DNA from: Acanthochlamys bracteata
Lineage: Eukaryota; Streptophyta; Magnoliopsida; Pandanales; Velloziaceae
Length of the DNA: 64,000 bases
Assembly (NCBI GenBank): GCA_019914995.1
Contig: CM034127.1
Location: 1,736,001 to 1,800,000 of the forward strand
Reading direction: 5' to 3'
The notes under the pieces were generated by a model. It saw only the letters and a program-made list of their open reading frames with translations, was not told where the DNA came from and did no database searches. Shown piece by piece: positions 48,332 through 60,319 of the stretch. Position numbers and translations under genes: made by a program. Each line of letters starts with the position of its first letter. The stretch's first letter is position 1.

Positions 48332-50622
48332 TGATCAGAATCAGTTACAAACCAAACTTCTGAAAGAAGGCTTCGTTCGATCTATAGTGTTGTACATTTA
48401 GTTGATTGATTAATAAATTTTTATAAGTGGTAGTCGTGTTCGTAGTTTCAAGCACCAGTTTTCTTGCCGCCGGTTAAAATTTTGAAAAATTACAATAAAC
48501 TCAAGAAATACAGATAATTGAAACTATTGAGGATACTAACAATGGTGCAAATATAGAACAGGACTTAAACGTGAGAACTAGAAATAGGTTGTTTTATAGT
48601 CTACCAACTTCCTTATGCCCCGAGAAGATCCTCTACACAGAGCCTGAGTACTAATGGACTACGAAGAGGATCGTTCTAGACCTGAAAGGTAAATGTTTAC
48701 GAAAACTTTCTCGTAAGGCTTCTTAATGTCATCATAAAAACTTCTGTAATGCTTCTTAAATGTCATTATACTATCTTGTGTAGATCTGTCATCCTGCTCA
48801 TTCTGGCTTGAAAATTGATCGTTGAGAAATCTTGGTATGTCAAATCGATTTGCAGTAGCTTTCCCTCATCAAATGCATGTTTGAGTTTGAGAGTCACCTG
48901 AGAACTCTAATATCAAAGTTTTCGGGTTTCTTAAAATTTTGCCAATATGTATGTTCTCAAGGGATCTATATTACAATTGTACGGTCCCCGTCATTCACAT
49001 TTGAAGTGTTGTGTTTGTTATATAAACTGCATTGCACAGTTTTTTTTAAATAGTGAATTACATTCTTTTCTATCAGAATACGCATTCAGCAAAGATAAAA
49101 TATTAAAATAAACTTTTAATTTGCGAATTGCAATGCCTTTTTGGATTATAAATGTAATATGATTTTTCACTGGAAGCTTATATTTCGTTCTTCTAATAGT
49201 TGCCAGATTTATTCTCTTGAGATCTCCAATGTTTAAGTTACTGAAAAAACAACTGCGATTGTGATCTCAAGCAGTCTGTTCTGCAGTTGTGAGAAGGGTT
49301 GGCAGTAAAGAATTCTATATCTCTGTAACCAGGTCTTTGTATGAACAGGCATTTTAGGATGAGCTAGACCTGCATCTCTGACCATTGTAGTTCTTCGTAT
49401 TTGCAATACTTCAAACAGGAAAATATCTTTCTGAAACTGTTGAAAATTTTGAACTTTCGTCAAAATCATGTTATGTGGATGCGTTTGAATGTCGTTTCTC
49501 TAGTTGTTTCCAGCAAACTACTAGGCTTATCATGTCTTTAGACTTGGCTCATGCATCAACATTATCATAGATTTTATGTGAACATGCGAGTTTGACCCGA
49601 AACGTGGGTAGACCCACGGAGGGGCCACGAAGGGTTAGAAATTGAGAATTGGGTCCCAGATGCTATTCCTAAGAGGGTGAATCTGGGCAAGAAACCTTTT
49701 GTTTCAATCACTGTATTCTAAAACAGGTGGAATTGGAATGTCATGTAAGGGATGGGATTGTTTTGAAGTGAAGCATCCTGGAAAGAGAGAAAAAAACGAA
49801 GACTCTTTGAAGTCAAAGATTGCAGATTGACCATACTACGTCTATTAGAATAAAAAGTCCTTGAGTTGTTTTGTTGCCTGATTGAATGCTGCTGTGGCAG
49901 TCAAAAGCTGGTAGAAATATCAACGTTTTGGGTGTATTCCTTTCTTAAAAATAAATTGTTAAAAATAATATTGTTAAAGTGGATTGAATTTATTTTTTTT
50001 TTTAAGTAAAAATAAATTATAAATAAATTATATAGTTTTATATTATTTTATTTTTAAAAATAAATTATTAAAAGTAAAAAGAAGCGAATTTTAAGTTAAA
50101 AAGAACACACTTTTTGCTTTGGAGGATTTAAATGAAAGGATTTCATTTAATGGAGTTATTTGCTACACGGTTCCAAAAACGAAGAATACTTGTATTATTT
50201 TTGGCGAGTTGTGAAGTGCTAAGTTTTATAATTTTCAGCTTCTGATCGATTTTTACAAACGAGCATATTATATCAAGATTCCTTTATATTAACTTTTTAA
50301 AAAATGAAAAGCTGACAATTGAAATAAGTTACGTGTTAAACGCTTGGAGCTATCGTATTGATCAACACTTTTAATTTACTTTTTTTTCTAAAAATTTTAT
50401 TTTTAACTCACTTTCAAATTAAAATAAATACAAAAAATTATATAAAGTTTCACTTTAGAATTCAAATTTTAAAATACTCCACTTGTATAACAAATAAACA
50501 ACAAAATTAAACTCATCTCTAAATTTTATTTTTTAAATAACTTATTATGAAAAGCTTAACTTATAACAAAACAAATATGTCTTAACTCAAAACAGAAATA
50601 AAATGAGTAAAATTATTTAGAA

Positions 50623-50864
50623 CGTGTTTGAAATGATCAGAATTTTAATTTTTTCAATTAGAATTGAAATGTCAGACAATTTATATATTTCAAATATAAA
50701 TTGAACTCAGAATTATATTTTAAAATTATTATATTTTATTTTTAACTCACCTTAAAAAATAGTTAAAATATAAAATTTAAACTTTATTTTTATAGTTTTT
50801 TAATAAATTTTATTTTTTATTTTTTATTCTGTGAAACTTATTTATATGTATTTAAAATACACCC
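50623..50864 (+). repeat. AT-rich MITE-like element (family B)
   Basis: The left end CGTGTTTGAAATGATCAGAA and the right end, which on the opposite strand reads GGGTGTATTTTAAATACAT, bound an interior shared with 58023-58262 (AAATATAAATTGAACTCAGAATTATA) and 23943-24180. Confidence 0.55.
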
Positions 50865-51480
50865 TTATAACTTATAAATGGTCCAAAATTCTATCGATTC
50901 AATAATAAAAACTAAACTTTCTTTAATATTTATCCTCCCATAAAAAGTAGATATTTATCACACTGTTAAATATATTTCACGAACTTGTGAGTTAAAAATT
51001 ATAAACTTTGATACTATATTAAAAATCTAAATTTAAAAAAAGGGGAAATTTTTATGCAATAGACAAACTTGTTCAGAATTTATAAAATAGTCAAAAACTC
51101 TGCTGGCCAGAATGCCAGATAATGTTGAACTAAATTCACTCTAACATTACGGACAACTAAAATCTCTTTGCCTTAAATATATACTGCATGTACATTTTTT
51201 TTCCAAGTTTATAGTAACCGTTTTGTTGCTATAGACAGAACTATTAATTAAACTAATCAAATCACACAGGTCATTGCTTATCTTCGCACTATTATATAAA
51301 TAGACTTATCTTCACATGACAAATTTTTACTTTGACTTAGACCACTTGCTTTCACACTAGTCAAAAGGTCTAGAAGCAGAAGCACAAGGAGAGCAAGCTA
51401 CCTTTGCTTCTAGAGTCCTTCAATTGCATGCAATTGTTCGCTCTATATAAGAACATGAGTTCAGTACTGTTCTCATTTGA

Positions 51481-51764
51481 ACGTATTTTAATCATATGTA
51501 ATTTTAATTTGTTCATCATAATTAAAATTCGAAAAAAATTATAAATTTTATTTATATAAATAATTAAAAATTTTAATTTCATATATAGAAATTTAATTTT
51601 AATTTTTTTATTTATATTTTTTTAATACAATTATTTTCAATTTCTAACTTAATTTTAAAATAATTAAAATATAAAAAAATAAATTCTATTTCTAATCTAT
51701 TTTTCAAAAATTTTATATTTTTATTTTATTTTTACGAAACTCAATTATAAGTTTCAAAATACGT
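51481..51764. mobile_element. MITE-like element with ACGTATTTT ends
   Basis: ACGTATTTT (51481-51489) and AAAATACGT (51756-51764) are exact reverse complements bounding 284 bp of A/T-rich DNA. The interior shares motifs with family B (AATTTCTAACTTAATTTTAAAATAATTAAAA, GAAACTCAATTATAAGTTTC). Confidence 0.55.
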
Positions 51765-52622
51765 TATTAAATTTTATTGTAAAGTTATTATTACTATGAT
51801 GTAAGATAATGTGACAAAGTGTCTTTCATCTTACTAGCTGAAACTTATTGCGTCTTTACCTATTGCTATTGTTAATGGAGATTTTTTGTAAAGCTAAAAT
51901 GAATGCCAAGCACGGTTGTTAAGTCATCATTAACCTTGATAAAGATTAGTTAGATTGCTTAGATAATGGACATCTTTCGTACAAACGTCAAGGGAAATAT
52001 AATAAGGATTAGGATAGAGTGTATATATTTTAATTGATGTTCTAGACGATGCACATTAAGAAGCACTTATGCATTTAAAAATGCCTTCTAGATGATGTAT
52101 GAACTTATTGCCTTTTGATTTTCAACGTATCTAGAAAAGCAAAACAGTTTAGGACTTGCATTAACTTTCTTTAGCTAAAATTTATTTTTAAATTTTCTTT
52201 TAAATAAATTAAATATGTAATATTATTTTTAAACTTTATCATTTATAAAAAGCATGATTTTTATCATGGTGATGAGGATCATGAACGAATAATAGTGATA
52301 GTAATAATAAAGAATTAAATGAAGATTGCGTAGTACCTCTTTTGTACAAAAGACTCAAATGACCGTTATCATTTTACATTAGTTACCAGTAACTAGTTAC
52401 TATAGTTCACTTCCCAATTTTCAATTTCGACCCTTATTTTTCACATAAAACTCTCAGTGGCCCATTCAATTCCTAAACTCCGCCCCCTAGTTTTCTTCTA
52501 TAACAAATAACCCCTAAATTCAGTTGAGTGAGCGAGTGGACAGCTATTATGCACCACAGTCTCATCTCACAATCTCAACACCAAAGCAAAGAACTAATGA
52601 AACTATTACATCATACAAATTT

Positions 52623-53537
52623 TCAGCTAACCAACATCTGACTGACACGTGTCAGATCCTGAACCGAGCCGGTCAAAACTTCCGATCGGTCTCCCAATCC
52701 GAGACCTGCTTGAACCGGAATCTTAACTTGTTGCTGAACCGCCGGTGCCGGAGCTCCATATAGCAGCATCGCTTGCATCGCTGCTTCTCCCCTTCTTCTT
52801 CTCTTCGGCGAACTCTTCTCCGATGAAGAAGAAGAAGAAGAATCGGATGAAGATTCCGGTGATAATCTTTTACCAGCTGAAGAAGGTAGTTGCTGCTGCT
52901 GAATAGGAGTGTCGCACTCCTGCCCAACGCGGAGAGGGAAATTAAGCAGAGCACGCGAGCCGCGCATGCGGTAAGCAGCTCTGTCGTAAGCCAGCGCGGC
53001 TTCTTCACCAGTGTCGAACGTTCCAAGCCAAACACGAGCTCCACCGCGTGCCGGATCACGAATCTCCGCTGCATATTTCCCCCACGGCCGTTGCCGGACT
53101 CCTCTGTAGTGTTTCCCTTTAGGCTTCACTACTTGAGGTCCATCCACCATCGCCGGAGCCGGTGGCGGTGACTGTATCTCTGTTTTAACTTCGACCGTAG
53201 ATGATGATAATACTTGCTGTAACGAATCTGTAACGAAAGCGTTGGTATCTTCACCTGCGTTGAAGTTCCTGCTTCCTTCAGGGTGCCATCCATGAGTGAA
53301 AGCTTGATGAAGAGAAGCATAAATAACCATATCGTCTGAGTCGTCTGTTCGGAATGGTAAGTCAGACCAGTTATCAGCAACTATGGTTCCGAAACTCGGC
53401 AACCTGCTGTAACTCTTCTCACTCTGTTGCTGCTGTTGTTGCTGAGTTAAACTCGCAGGTTTTGGTGATTCCAAACCCGCTGGTTCTTCTAGCAAGTGTT
53501 GTCTGATACAGTCAATAACTGAGTGATCGTAGCTCAT
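52623..53537 (-). CDS. AP2/ERF transcription factor, ERF subgroup IXa (ERF1A/ERF2/ERF13-like)
   Basis: The protein has 304 aa and no intron. An N-terminal group IX motif ([19 protein letters not shown], about residues 55-73) matches the activation-region motif of ERF1A, ERF2 and ERF13. The AP2 domain covers about 143-202 ([20 protein letters not shown]) and has Ala156 and Asp161 at the two positions that define the ERF, as opposed to DREB, class, predicting GCC-box binding. A Ser-run and a basic signal (KRRRR, 245-249) follow. Such factors are induced by ethylene, jasmonate and pathogens. It is transcribed away from the C2orf69 homologue. The exact orthologue among IXa members cannot be decided here. 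Confidence 0.94.
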   Translation of the reverse strand: MSYDHSVIDCIRQHLLEEPAGLESPKPASLTQQQQQQQSEKSYSRLPSFGTIVADNWSDLPFRTDDSDDMVIYASLHQAFTHGWHPEGSRNFNAGEDTNAFVTDSLQQVLSSSTVEVKTEIQSPPPAPAMVDGPQVVKPKGKHYRGVRQRPWGKYAAEIRDPARGGARVWLGTFDTGEEAALAYDRAAYRMRGSRALLNFPLRVGQECDTPIQQQQLPSSAGKRLSPESSSDSSSSSSSEKSSPKRRRRGEAAMQAMLLYGAPAPAVQQQVKIPVQAGLGLGDRSEVLTGSVQDLTRVSQMLVS

Positions 53538-53657
53538 CTTCGCAGATTAAACTGAACGAAGTTTGGATCAGTAATTGAAATTTCGGAAGAAGAAGTTCTG
53601 ATTTTTGGGTTTGAAGAAGTTTGAAGGAGAGTGGAAGAGAAAGGTGCTCTTGTAACT

Positions 53658-53664
53658 TTATATA
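53658..53664 (-). promoter_or_regulatory. TATA box of the subgroup IXa ERF
   Basis: Read on the minus strand this is TATATAA, 121 bp before the ATG, giving a leader of about 90 nt. Confidence 0.55.
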
Positions 53665-53745
53665 CAAGAGGTGGAACAGGAAGAGAGCGATGAGATGGAA
53701 CGGATAAACCCGTGCTTCCGCGAAGGCTCATCACAGGTGGGACCA

Positions 53746-53753
53746 GCACGTGC
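53746..53753. promoter_or_regulatory. Palindromic G-box GCACGTGC in the ERF promoter
   Basis: This is a perfect 8-bp palindrome with a CACGTG core, about 85 bp upstream of the TATA box. It is a usual binding site for bHLH (MYC/PIF) and bZIP factors, consistent with jasmonate or light control of group IX ERFs. Function is inferred from position. Confidence 0.45.
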
Positions 53754-55195
53754 GTTTTTTCGGAATTAGAGAATTTAATTTTTAATCATTTTGTTGGATA
53801 TTTTATTTGTGATATTATCAGCGTAGTCGTCAGCTATGATATAATGAGCTTTTATTCTCGTCGTTTTCTGTATGGGTAAGACGTGGAATTGTTGTAATCG
53901 TCAGATATTGGTTGGGTAGGAATCTGGATTATTGTGATCATGTGAGGTTGGAAGGTTTGTAGCTTTATTGATGGATACGATCCAACGGTAGCAGTCTGGG
54001 AACAGTTAATTGATTTGGGTTTGGTCAAAAAGTTTGAATGCGGTTATGGTGTTTAGTTAAGACACAACGTATTACTTTGTAATTTGTTTTTGTTATCAAA
54101 GTATGCATGATTATGTTTATAGTCAATAGCATGGCTTCTGTCGTTTCTCGTTGATCATCGATAGAATTAAAAACGTGGTTGAAAAAACAAACCTATAATT
54201 CAATGATACGTTTTTTATCGTACATACTAAATTTTTCGGTATTTATTCTTCTGACAGTTTTGTAGGAAGGATTTGTGTGAAATCAGGAACCGCTAACGTG
54301 TAAATCGGTTGACTGACTGCAAGGTGGACAGGAGATAAAAGAGAAAAATCAAATCGATAACAAATTAACGGTGGAAAAAGACTTGTTTAGTGGGGGAGAG
54401 AGAAGGAAGCAAATGCGATGTTTCTAGACATTGATGCAAATTGTGCAAGCAATAGAGGAAGAAGACGAGGATAAGAGCAAATTTTATATTTTTTTGATAA
54501 GTGTTTTTTGTTTTTTGCTTCTCTGCTTTTGAGTCCTTACAAACAAGTAATCAAATAATAATAATAACAATAATTTAAGCTCATTCCGATCCCTTCTTCT
54601 TTCTTCCTTCCTGAGGAGCTAACCGGGACATGTTCTTCTCTACCTAGAAAGCTAGAAATGAGACTTACAAAATTTTTTTTTTAATAAATTAAAAAATAAT
54701 TAATAAAATAAAATTATTTTTATTTTTATTAAAATTTTTCTTAAATATGGTTGTTAGAAATAAAATTTTTAGATAAACAATTTATTTGATATTAAAAATT
54801 AAGTTGAAAATGTAATTTTGAACCAAAAAATAAATTTAAGAATTTACAAATGTTTTAAATATTTCTGGCGAACTATCCACTTATTCATGTGGTGCCTATC
54901 AAGGTCTTTTTTTGTCTTTTTGTTTTTATCCGATATTTGAATCTTTGTTATACAATCTCTAGTAAATTAGACCAAAGGAAAATGAAAATTTATTATTTTT
55001 ATTTCGTTGCAAAGTCTATTCACGTTTATAGACCTACTATGAAAATCTTCCTAAGCCATTTATGCAAACACTTTTAACTTACAAATGTTATTTTACTTAA
55101 TCAATCATTTAAAATATTTGTGCTTTTCAGTTTTATCCTTTCGATTTAGATACGAATGTTTGTATCGTAATGTGCGAATTGGGCATTCTTATAAC

Positions 55196-55414
55196 CCGTT
55201 TGGCATTATTTATCAAAACAATAATTTTTTTAATTTTTAATTATATATTTTTTAATATATATTTTATAAATATATAAAAAATTTATTTAAAAATTTTTAA
55301 AATATAAAAAAATTATATGTAGTGAAAATTTTTATTATAAATTATTTTTTTAAAAAATTAAAAATATTTTTTATTTTAAAAAAAATTTATTTTATAAGTA
55401 CTCCCACACGCTCC
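55196..55414 (+). mobile_element. MITE-like element (family A), best-preserved copy
   Basis: The left end is CCGTTTGGCATTATTTATCA. The right end on the opposite strand reads GGAGCGTGTGGGAGTACTTAT. The 200-bp A/T interior matches 24288-24539 and 45931-46154 in the same orientation and 31560-31774 in reverse. No coding capacity. Confidence 0.6.
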
Positions 55415-57352
55415 TTTATACTCACTTGAAAGTTGAAGCCGAACCGCTTGACAAAACTTTTCAAAAACATAATTTTTTAATTTTGTAATTTATATTTATA
55501 ATATATTCTCTTATAAATATTAAGAAATTTTTTTAAAATATAAAATATAAAAAATTACACAGGATAAAAAAAATTATTATTATTTTTAGATAAAAAATAA
55601 AAATAATTTTATTCTACAAAAAATTTTATCTTAAAAATACTCTTATATAAATTAATTTTAAATTGTAAAGTTTCTAGTTTCTACATACACGTAATTTAAT
55701 ATGCAGAAAAAAGAATACCAATTATTATTTATTTTGTACGTTATTATTAAATTTATTTGATTCAAGTGATTTCATGCATCTTCGAGTTGGCGTTCTCGTT
55801 TTGGTTCCCGACATTGTTCCTATCTTATATATTGTTTTGATTTTGTTATTGAATTGAATTCGTGAGACCAGTTTGGCTGAAAACTTTTGAAACCAAATTA
55901 TGTTTCTGTCTATCTTATTAAAATTTCTTCGCCAAGTGAAATAATCGGAAGACGAGACGGTCAGGAGAAGAACATTTTTGTGCCCTAAAAATAAAAATGT
56001 TTGCTCGTTGACTAGTCTTGGTCATCTTTCAATTTGACTTGTGGACTCCTTTTTTGTATCTTTCCTAATATTTTAAAATTTTTTTCTATCAATTTGACTT
56101 GTGCAAATTCGTTCTTAATGAGATTGAAATTATGAAACATCTGGCTTTATAAAGAGTGACGAGGTACTAAATATTTAGTTTTTTATATTATTTTTATGTC
56201 AAGTTGTAAAAATGTATTAGTTTTTTTTAGTTAATTTTTTAAAAAATTATCTATTTAACAAAATTTAATATAAAAGCAAAAAAGAATCACGTGGTGAATA
56301 CCAACCTTTTTTTAATAAAAATAGGTCCACATCAACATGATATTTCATGGTTGTTTCCCGTGTTGAAACCCTTTTTATCACATGTGCAAATTCTCTTTAC
56401 ATAGCAAATAAAGTTAAAAGTAATCTTGTCCTTTTTAGTGTTTTTCTAAGACCTATGTTACACATAATCTACTCCTAGATCTATAAAAAGCTACAAATTA
56501 AATATATCAAATCATGCCAATGGGCTTATTTTAAGCTTCTTTACGATTAAGCCTTTGAGAATATATGTTTAGACTCTAGATGAACTTATATAAGTTAGAA
56601 TTCCAAAATAAATAGATTATTACTTTAGGATGACGTCAGCATGATAGTAGAATTTAAAATGGGTGTTTTTTTATGGGGCATGTGATTTTTGGAAAGAAAT
56701 GATGATTTTATCCTTCACGTGTCAGCAGATTAAAAATTATTTCTCATAAAAGATTGCATTTGATACATGTGCTTGTCATTGGTTTCTTTATCATGGGTTA
56801 ATAAAAATGAAGTGTATGAAAAGCAATGGCCACATTCTTTGCATTTGAAGGAGGTCTCTTTTAGTTTTAAAAGAAATTCATGCTCCACTATGTTTTAGAT
56901 AAGGAAGAAGGCATCAATGGGTCACCCACCAAATGGTCCCATATGGAACTAAACATCAAGGCATCAATGATGTTCTATTGTATGTAAAATAACATTTTTT
57001 CAAAACAACTTGAAGAAATATTAATTTTTCTTGCAAAATAACTGAAACCATCTCATTTAATTTCAGAAAAATCTAAAAAGGTTACTCCTTCTCGTAATCA
57101 GTTCAATCCGAAAATGAATAGGCCTAACAAAATCTTATCATCGAACCAATTAGCTAATGTTTGAATAGCCAATATTGTATTTTTCCTTAGCTCATAGAGA
57201 GAGAACTTCGAGCACAAACAATTTTTTTATTGTATATATATGGTGTATCACCTTAGGTTGCTTAGCAAATTACTTATCAATCCACATCTTCATTTTGTCA
57301 GTTCATCGATTAATTTATGACCTATCAACATCCCACTAACACATCTAAGTAC

Positions 57353-57443
57353 GTGTTTATCTATCGCCAAAAATTTATTTATTTAAACTCATTTTTAATA
57401 TAAAATAAACAAAATTTTTAAATAAATTTATCAAAATAAACAC
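57353..57443. mobile_element. Very short MITE-like palindrome
   Basis: GTGTTTAT (57353-57360) and ATAAACAC (57436-57443) are exact inverted ends of a 91-bp element. Its two halves are also roughly complementary (AAATTTATTTATTTAAA against TTTAAATAAATTTAT). Confidence 0.5.
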
Positions 57444-58022
57444 ACCCTAATTGATCTAACCTACATATATTGAAGTAGAAGCCCAACAAACAGCCACTAG
57501 TAGCGCAAAAGATGGGACCATATTTAAAGTCCACTTCATCGACATATTTATTTGGTTTATCAGAAGTGGAGTTTTTTAAAGCGTGTTTTAAAAAATTAAA
57601 TTATCTAAAAAAATAAAAAAATTATTTTTATATATTTTTGGAATGTGGTACTTAAAAGTGAAATTTAAAGTAATTTTAAATTTGGTTTTTAATTTATTAA
57701 AAATGAGTTAAAATTAAATTTTTGATACAAAAATTAATATAAAATATGGACACGATTCGAGTTTTGATTATATGAAAATTAGTTTGACTAAAGTATGTTT
57801 TGTGAAAGTAAAATTTGATAAAAACTAAGGTTTGATAAAAATAGTGTTTAAAATGATAATTGAAATATGTGAATTAGAATTTGGAATAAAATTTTTATAA
57901 AAGTGAAGGTCAATGTAAAAATAAAAATAAATTTCGAAATAATAATTAAAATATATAAAATGATCAAATTTAAAATCGGAAAAAAAAATTACGGTTAATT
58001 GCAATTGAAATATTTACTTAAT

Positions 58023-58262
58023 GCGTGTTTAAAATGTTCAAAATTTTAATTTCTGATAATTCACCTATTTTAAATATAAAGTGAACTCAAAATTATACTT
58101 CAAATTTACTATACTTCACTACTAACTATTTTAAAAAATAAAAATTAAACTACAATTTAACATATTTTAAAAACTAATAAAAATACAAAAATTAAAATTT
58201 ATTTTCAATATATTTTCAAAAAAATTTTACTTTTATTTTTATTTTTACATTTGAAACACGGC
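58023..58262 (+). mobile_element. MITE-like element (family B) next to the C2orf69 homologue
   Basis: The left end is GCGTGTTTAAAATG and the right end, on the opposite strand, reads GGCCGTGTTTCAAATG. The interior is shared with 50623-50864. Its right end is only 60 bp before the ATG at 58323, so it probably forms part of the promoter or leader of that gene. Confidence 0.6.
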
Positions 58263-58322
58263 CTTAGCTTACCACAGCACGCTCGTTGTTTCGTTTCCGT
58301 TGTTGAACGTCCGGAAAAAAAT

Positions 58323-60308
58323 ATGGAACGCTGGACGGGAGCGATCAAAATCTATCTGGATCACTACAAAACCAAACCACTCTTCACTGTCGCTGCTTCA
58401 CTTCTCATCTCCTCTTCCTCCAATTCTCTTACCGTGATAATCCTTCAAATTTCATTTTCATCTTATTCATTAAAATTTCTCTCGATTGATTTATTCGTTT
58501 TATTGACAAAATTTTCGGATAATTTCAGGTTCCTTCAGTGAACGCGATCTTCTTCAACGGTGATCGAGTAGAAGGCACCGGTAATTCGGTTATTGATAGG
58601 TTATCTGATGGCAGAACTATTGCTCGATTGATTGCTTCGAAGTTTGGATTGGAATCAACGAATGCTTGGGTGATTACTGCTGCTTCGTTCAATGGGCCTT
58701 TTGCTGTTTATAATGAGTTCGTCCCGTCGGTGAATTCGTACGGCGAGCCGGAAAAGTATGATCCTGAAGGGTTTCCGGCGGCTACGGCGGTCTCGGCAAT
58801 CCTGGAAAAGTGTATGGAAGAGGTTAAGGTCGTTTGCTTATTGAGTTGTGCTTTTCTGATTTCTTAATTTGTTCTGCCCAAGTGTTTTGTGGATGCTTAA
58901 ATCTGTTGTTCTTATTTTCGTTGCTGCTAAGCACGAATTATAAAAGACAATTAAAAATAAAGAGAGAAACTTTTGCTTTCCGCTTCTGTGAGATATTCGA
59001 AGGAGGTTGTGCTAGTATGTTGTAGGAGCTTGCGATTCCAAATGAGTGTATGCTAGTTTGGAAATAGTTGGTAGGAGCGGAGACGGTAAGAATAGTAATT
59101 AAGAAAAGCACCACCCGAATGCAAGTTCAATTTTGATATGACATTTACTTATGTGGTCTGCTGTCTTTATGCTCGTCATAGTTAAGCCTCATAAAAATGG
59201 TACAGCGTAAATGCCTCCTGGCCTTTAAACTTCTATTTCTAGAGCAAAGTTTTTGGACATGGAAGCTATTGCCCAATTTTCTATATTTTCTAGGTCCTAT
59301 ATTTTGGTCTTGGCAACTCTGCCATTCCCTTCTGTAAGTAGGGGAAAAACACATGCTAGAAGCATTGGTCATAACGAGATGACTACTCATCAAGCTGTCA
59401 GTGTTTTTTTATTTATGGATATATAGGTTTTCATTATAGTTAATTGAATTACTGCATCTGCAATGTGAGAAAAGTTTTATAATTGAACATTTTAACTGAA
59501 GCAAAGTCACAAGCATATAATACTCTTTCCAGTACTCTTTCCTGCTACTTCCAAGAAGTGGTAATCCTTTCTTGGTCATGGCGCCTTTACCATGGCTGCT
59601 ACGTAGTTCTTCATATCTTATAACAAGACAGCTACGTAATATCTTATGTTTATAGTTTTCATCAATTTATGATATGCAAAATCTTTGTCTTAGTGGTATG
59701 CTCCTTTGCTCCATCAGGTCAACAAGGAAATTCTGAGCAGTAGTGGATCTGCAGTTTCTAACATGTCCTTTCCCTTGCCAGCAGCTTCACACTCTCTGCC
59801 CAGAACAGTTGTACTAGGCTTTAGTAAAGGGGGAATTGTAATCAACCAAATAGTAACTGAACTTGCAAACTTGAGTTCTAGCTCTTCTGGTTATGGGCAG
59901 CATGATGGGAGTTCTTTAACTGAAACCTCTCAAGTAGTGAAGTATATCATCTGCCCGACTTCTAAAGAAAGCCTCCTGTCAAGCATCTCAGAGTTCCATT
60001 ATGTAGATGTTGGCCTCAATCGTGCTGGAGCATACTTGACTGAGCAAAAGATAATCATGAAACTAGCCAAACGCTTGTCAAACAGGGATGTCTTTTTACG
60101 AATTGCACTGCATGGGACGCCTAGGCAGTGGTGCGATAAGTACAGACAATGGATACAGGCGGAGAAAGATAAGATGCTTCATTATCTAAGAGAGTGCTCT
60201 CGTGTATGTGAAGGCAAACTGCAGGTAATTGAGAAATTTTATTTCGCCAATGAAGCACCGACCTTACAGATGCATTTTGAAGTGATTGAAAAGCTGGATA
60301 TGTCCTAA
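58323..60308 (+). CDS. C2orf69/UPF0565 family protein
   Basis: The coding sequence is join(58323..58433, 58529..58822, 59718..60308), 331 aa. It starts MERWTGAIKIYLDHYK. Features of the family are visible: VNAIFFNGDRVEG after a short leader, a middle part with TAASFNGPFAVYNEFVPS, and VVLGFSKGGIVINQIV, where GFSKGG (169-174) gives a GxSxG-like nucleophile elbow at Ser171, as in alpha/beta hydrolases. Human C2orf69 is linked to mitochondria and energy metabolism, and its enzymatic activity is not settled. The second donor is ambiguous: GAG/GTTAAG at 58822 or AAG/GTCGTT at 58828, both in frame, differing by two residues (VK). A TTG-initiated extension of the frame upstream is not used. Confidence 0.9.
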
Positions 60309-60319
60309 AAATGCTACAC

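Larger units (their letters stand above)
48370..52615. other. Intergenic, AT-rich, no supported gene
   Basis: Open frames such as 49233-49469 on the minus strand show no domain or splice partners. Family B elements lie at 50623-50864 and 51481-51764. The last 250 bp hold the 3' flank of the minus-strand ERF gene. Confidence 0.55.
53770..58300. other. Intergenic, AT-rich, no supported gene
   Basis: No family signature appears in any frame. Elements lie at 55196-55414, 57353-57443 and 58023-58262. Other A/T-only blocks at 54670-54850, 55460-55650 and 57580-57980 look like older copies of the same kinds of element. Confidence 0.55.
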
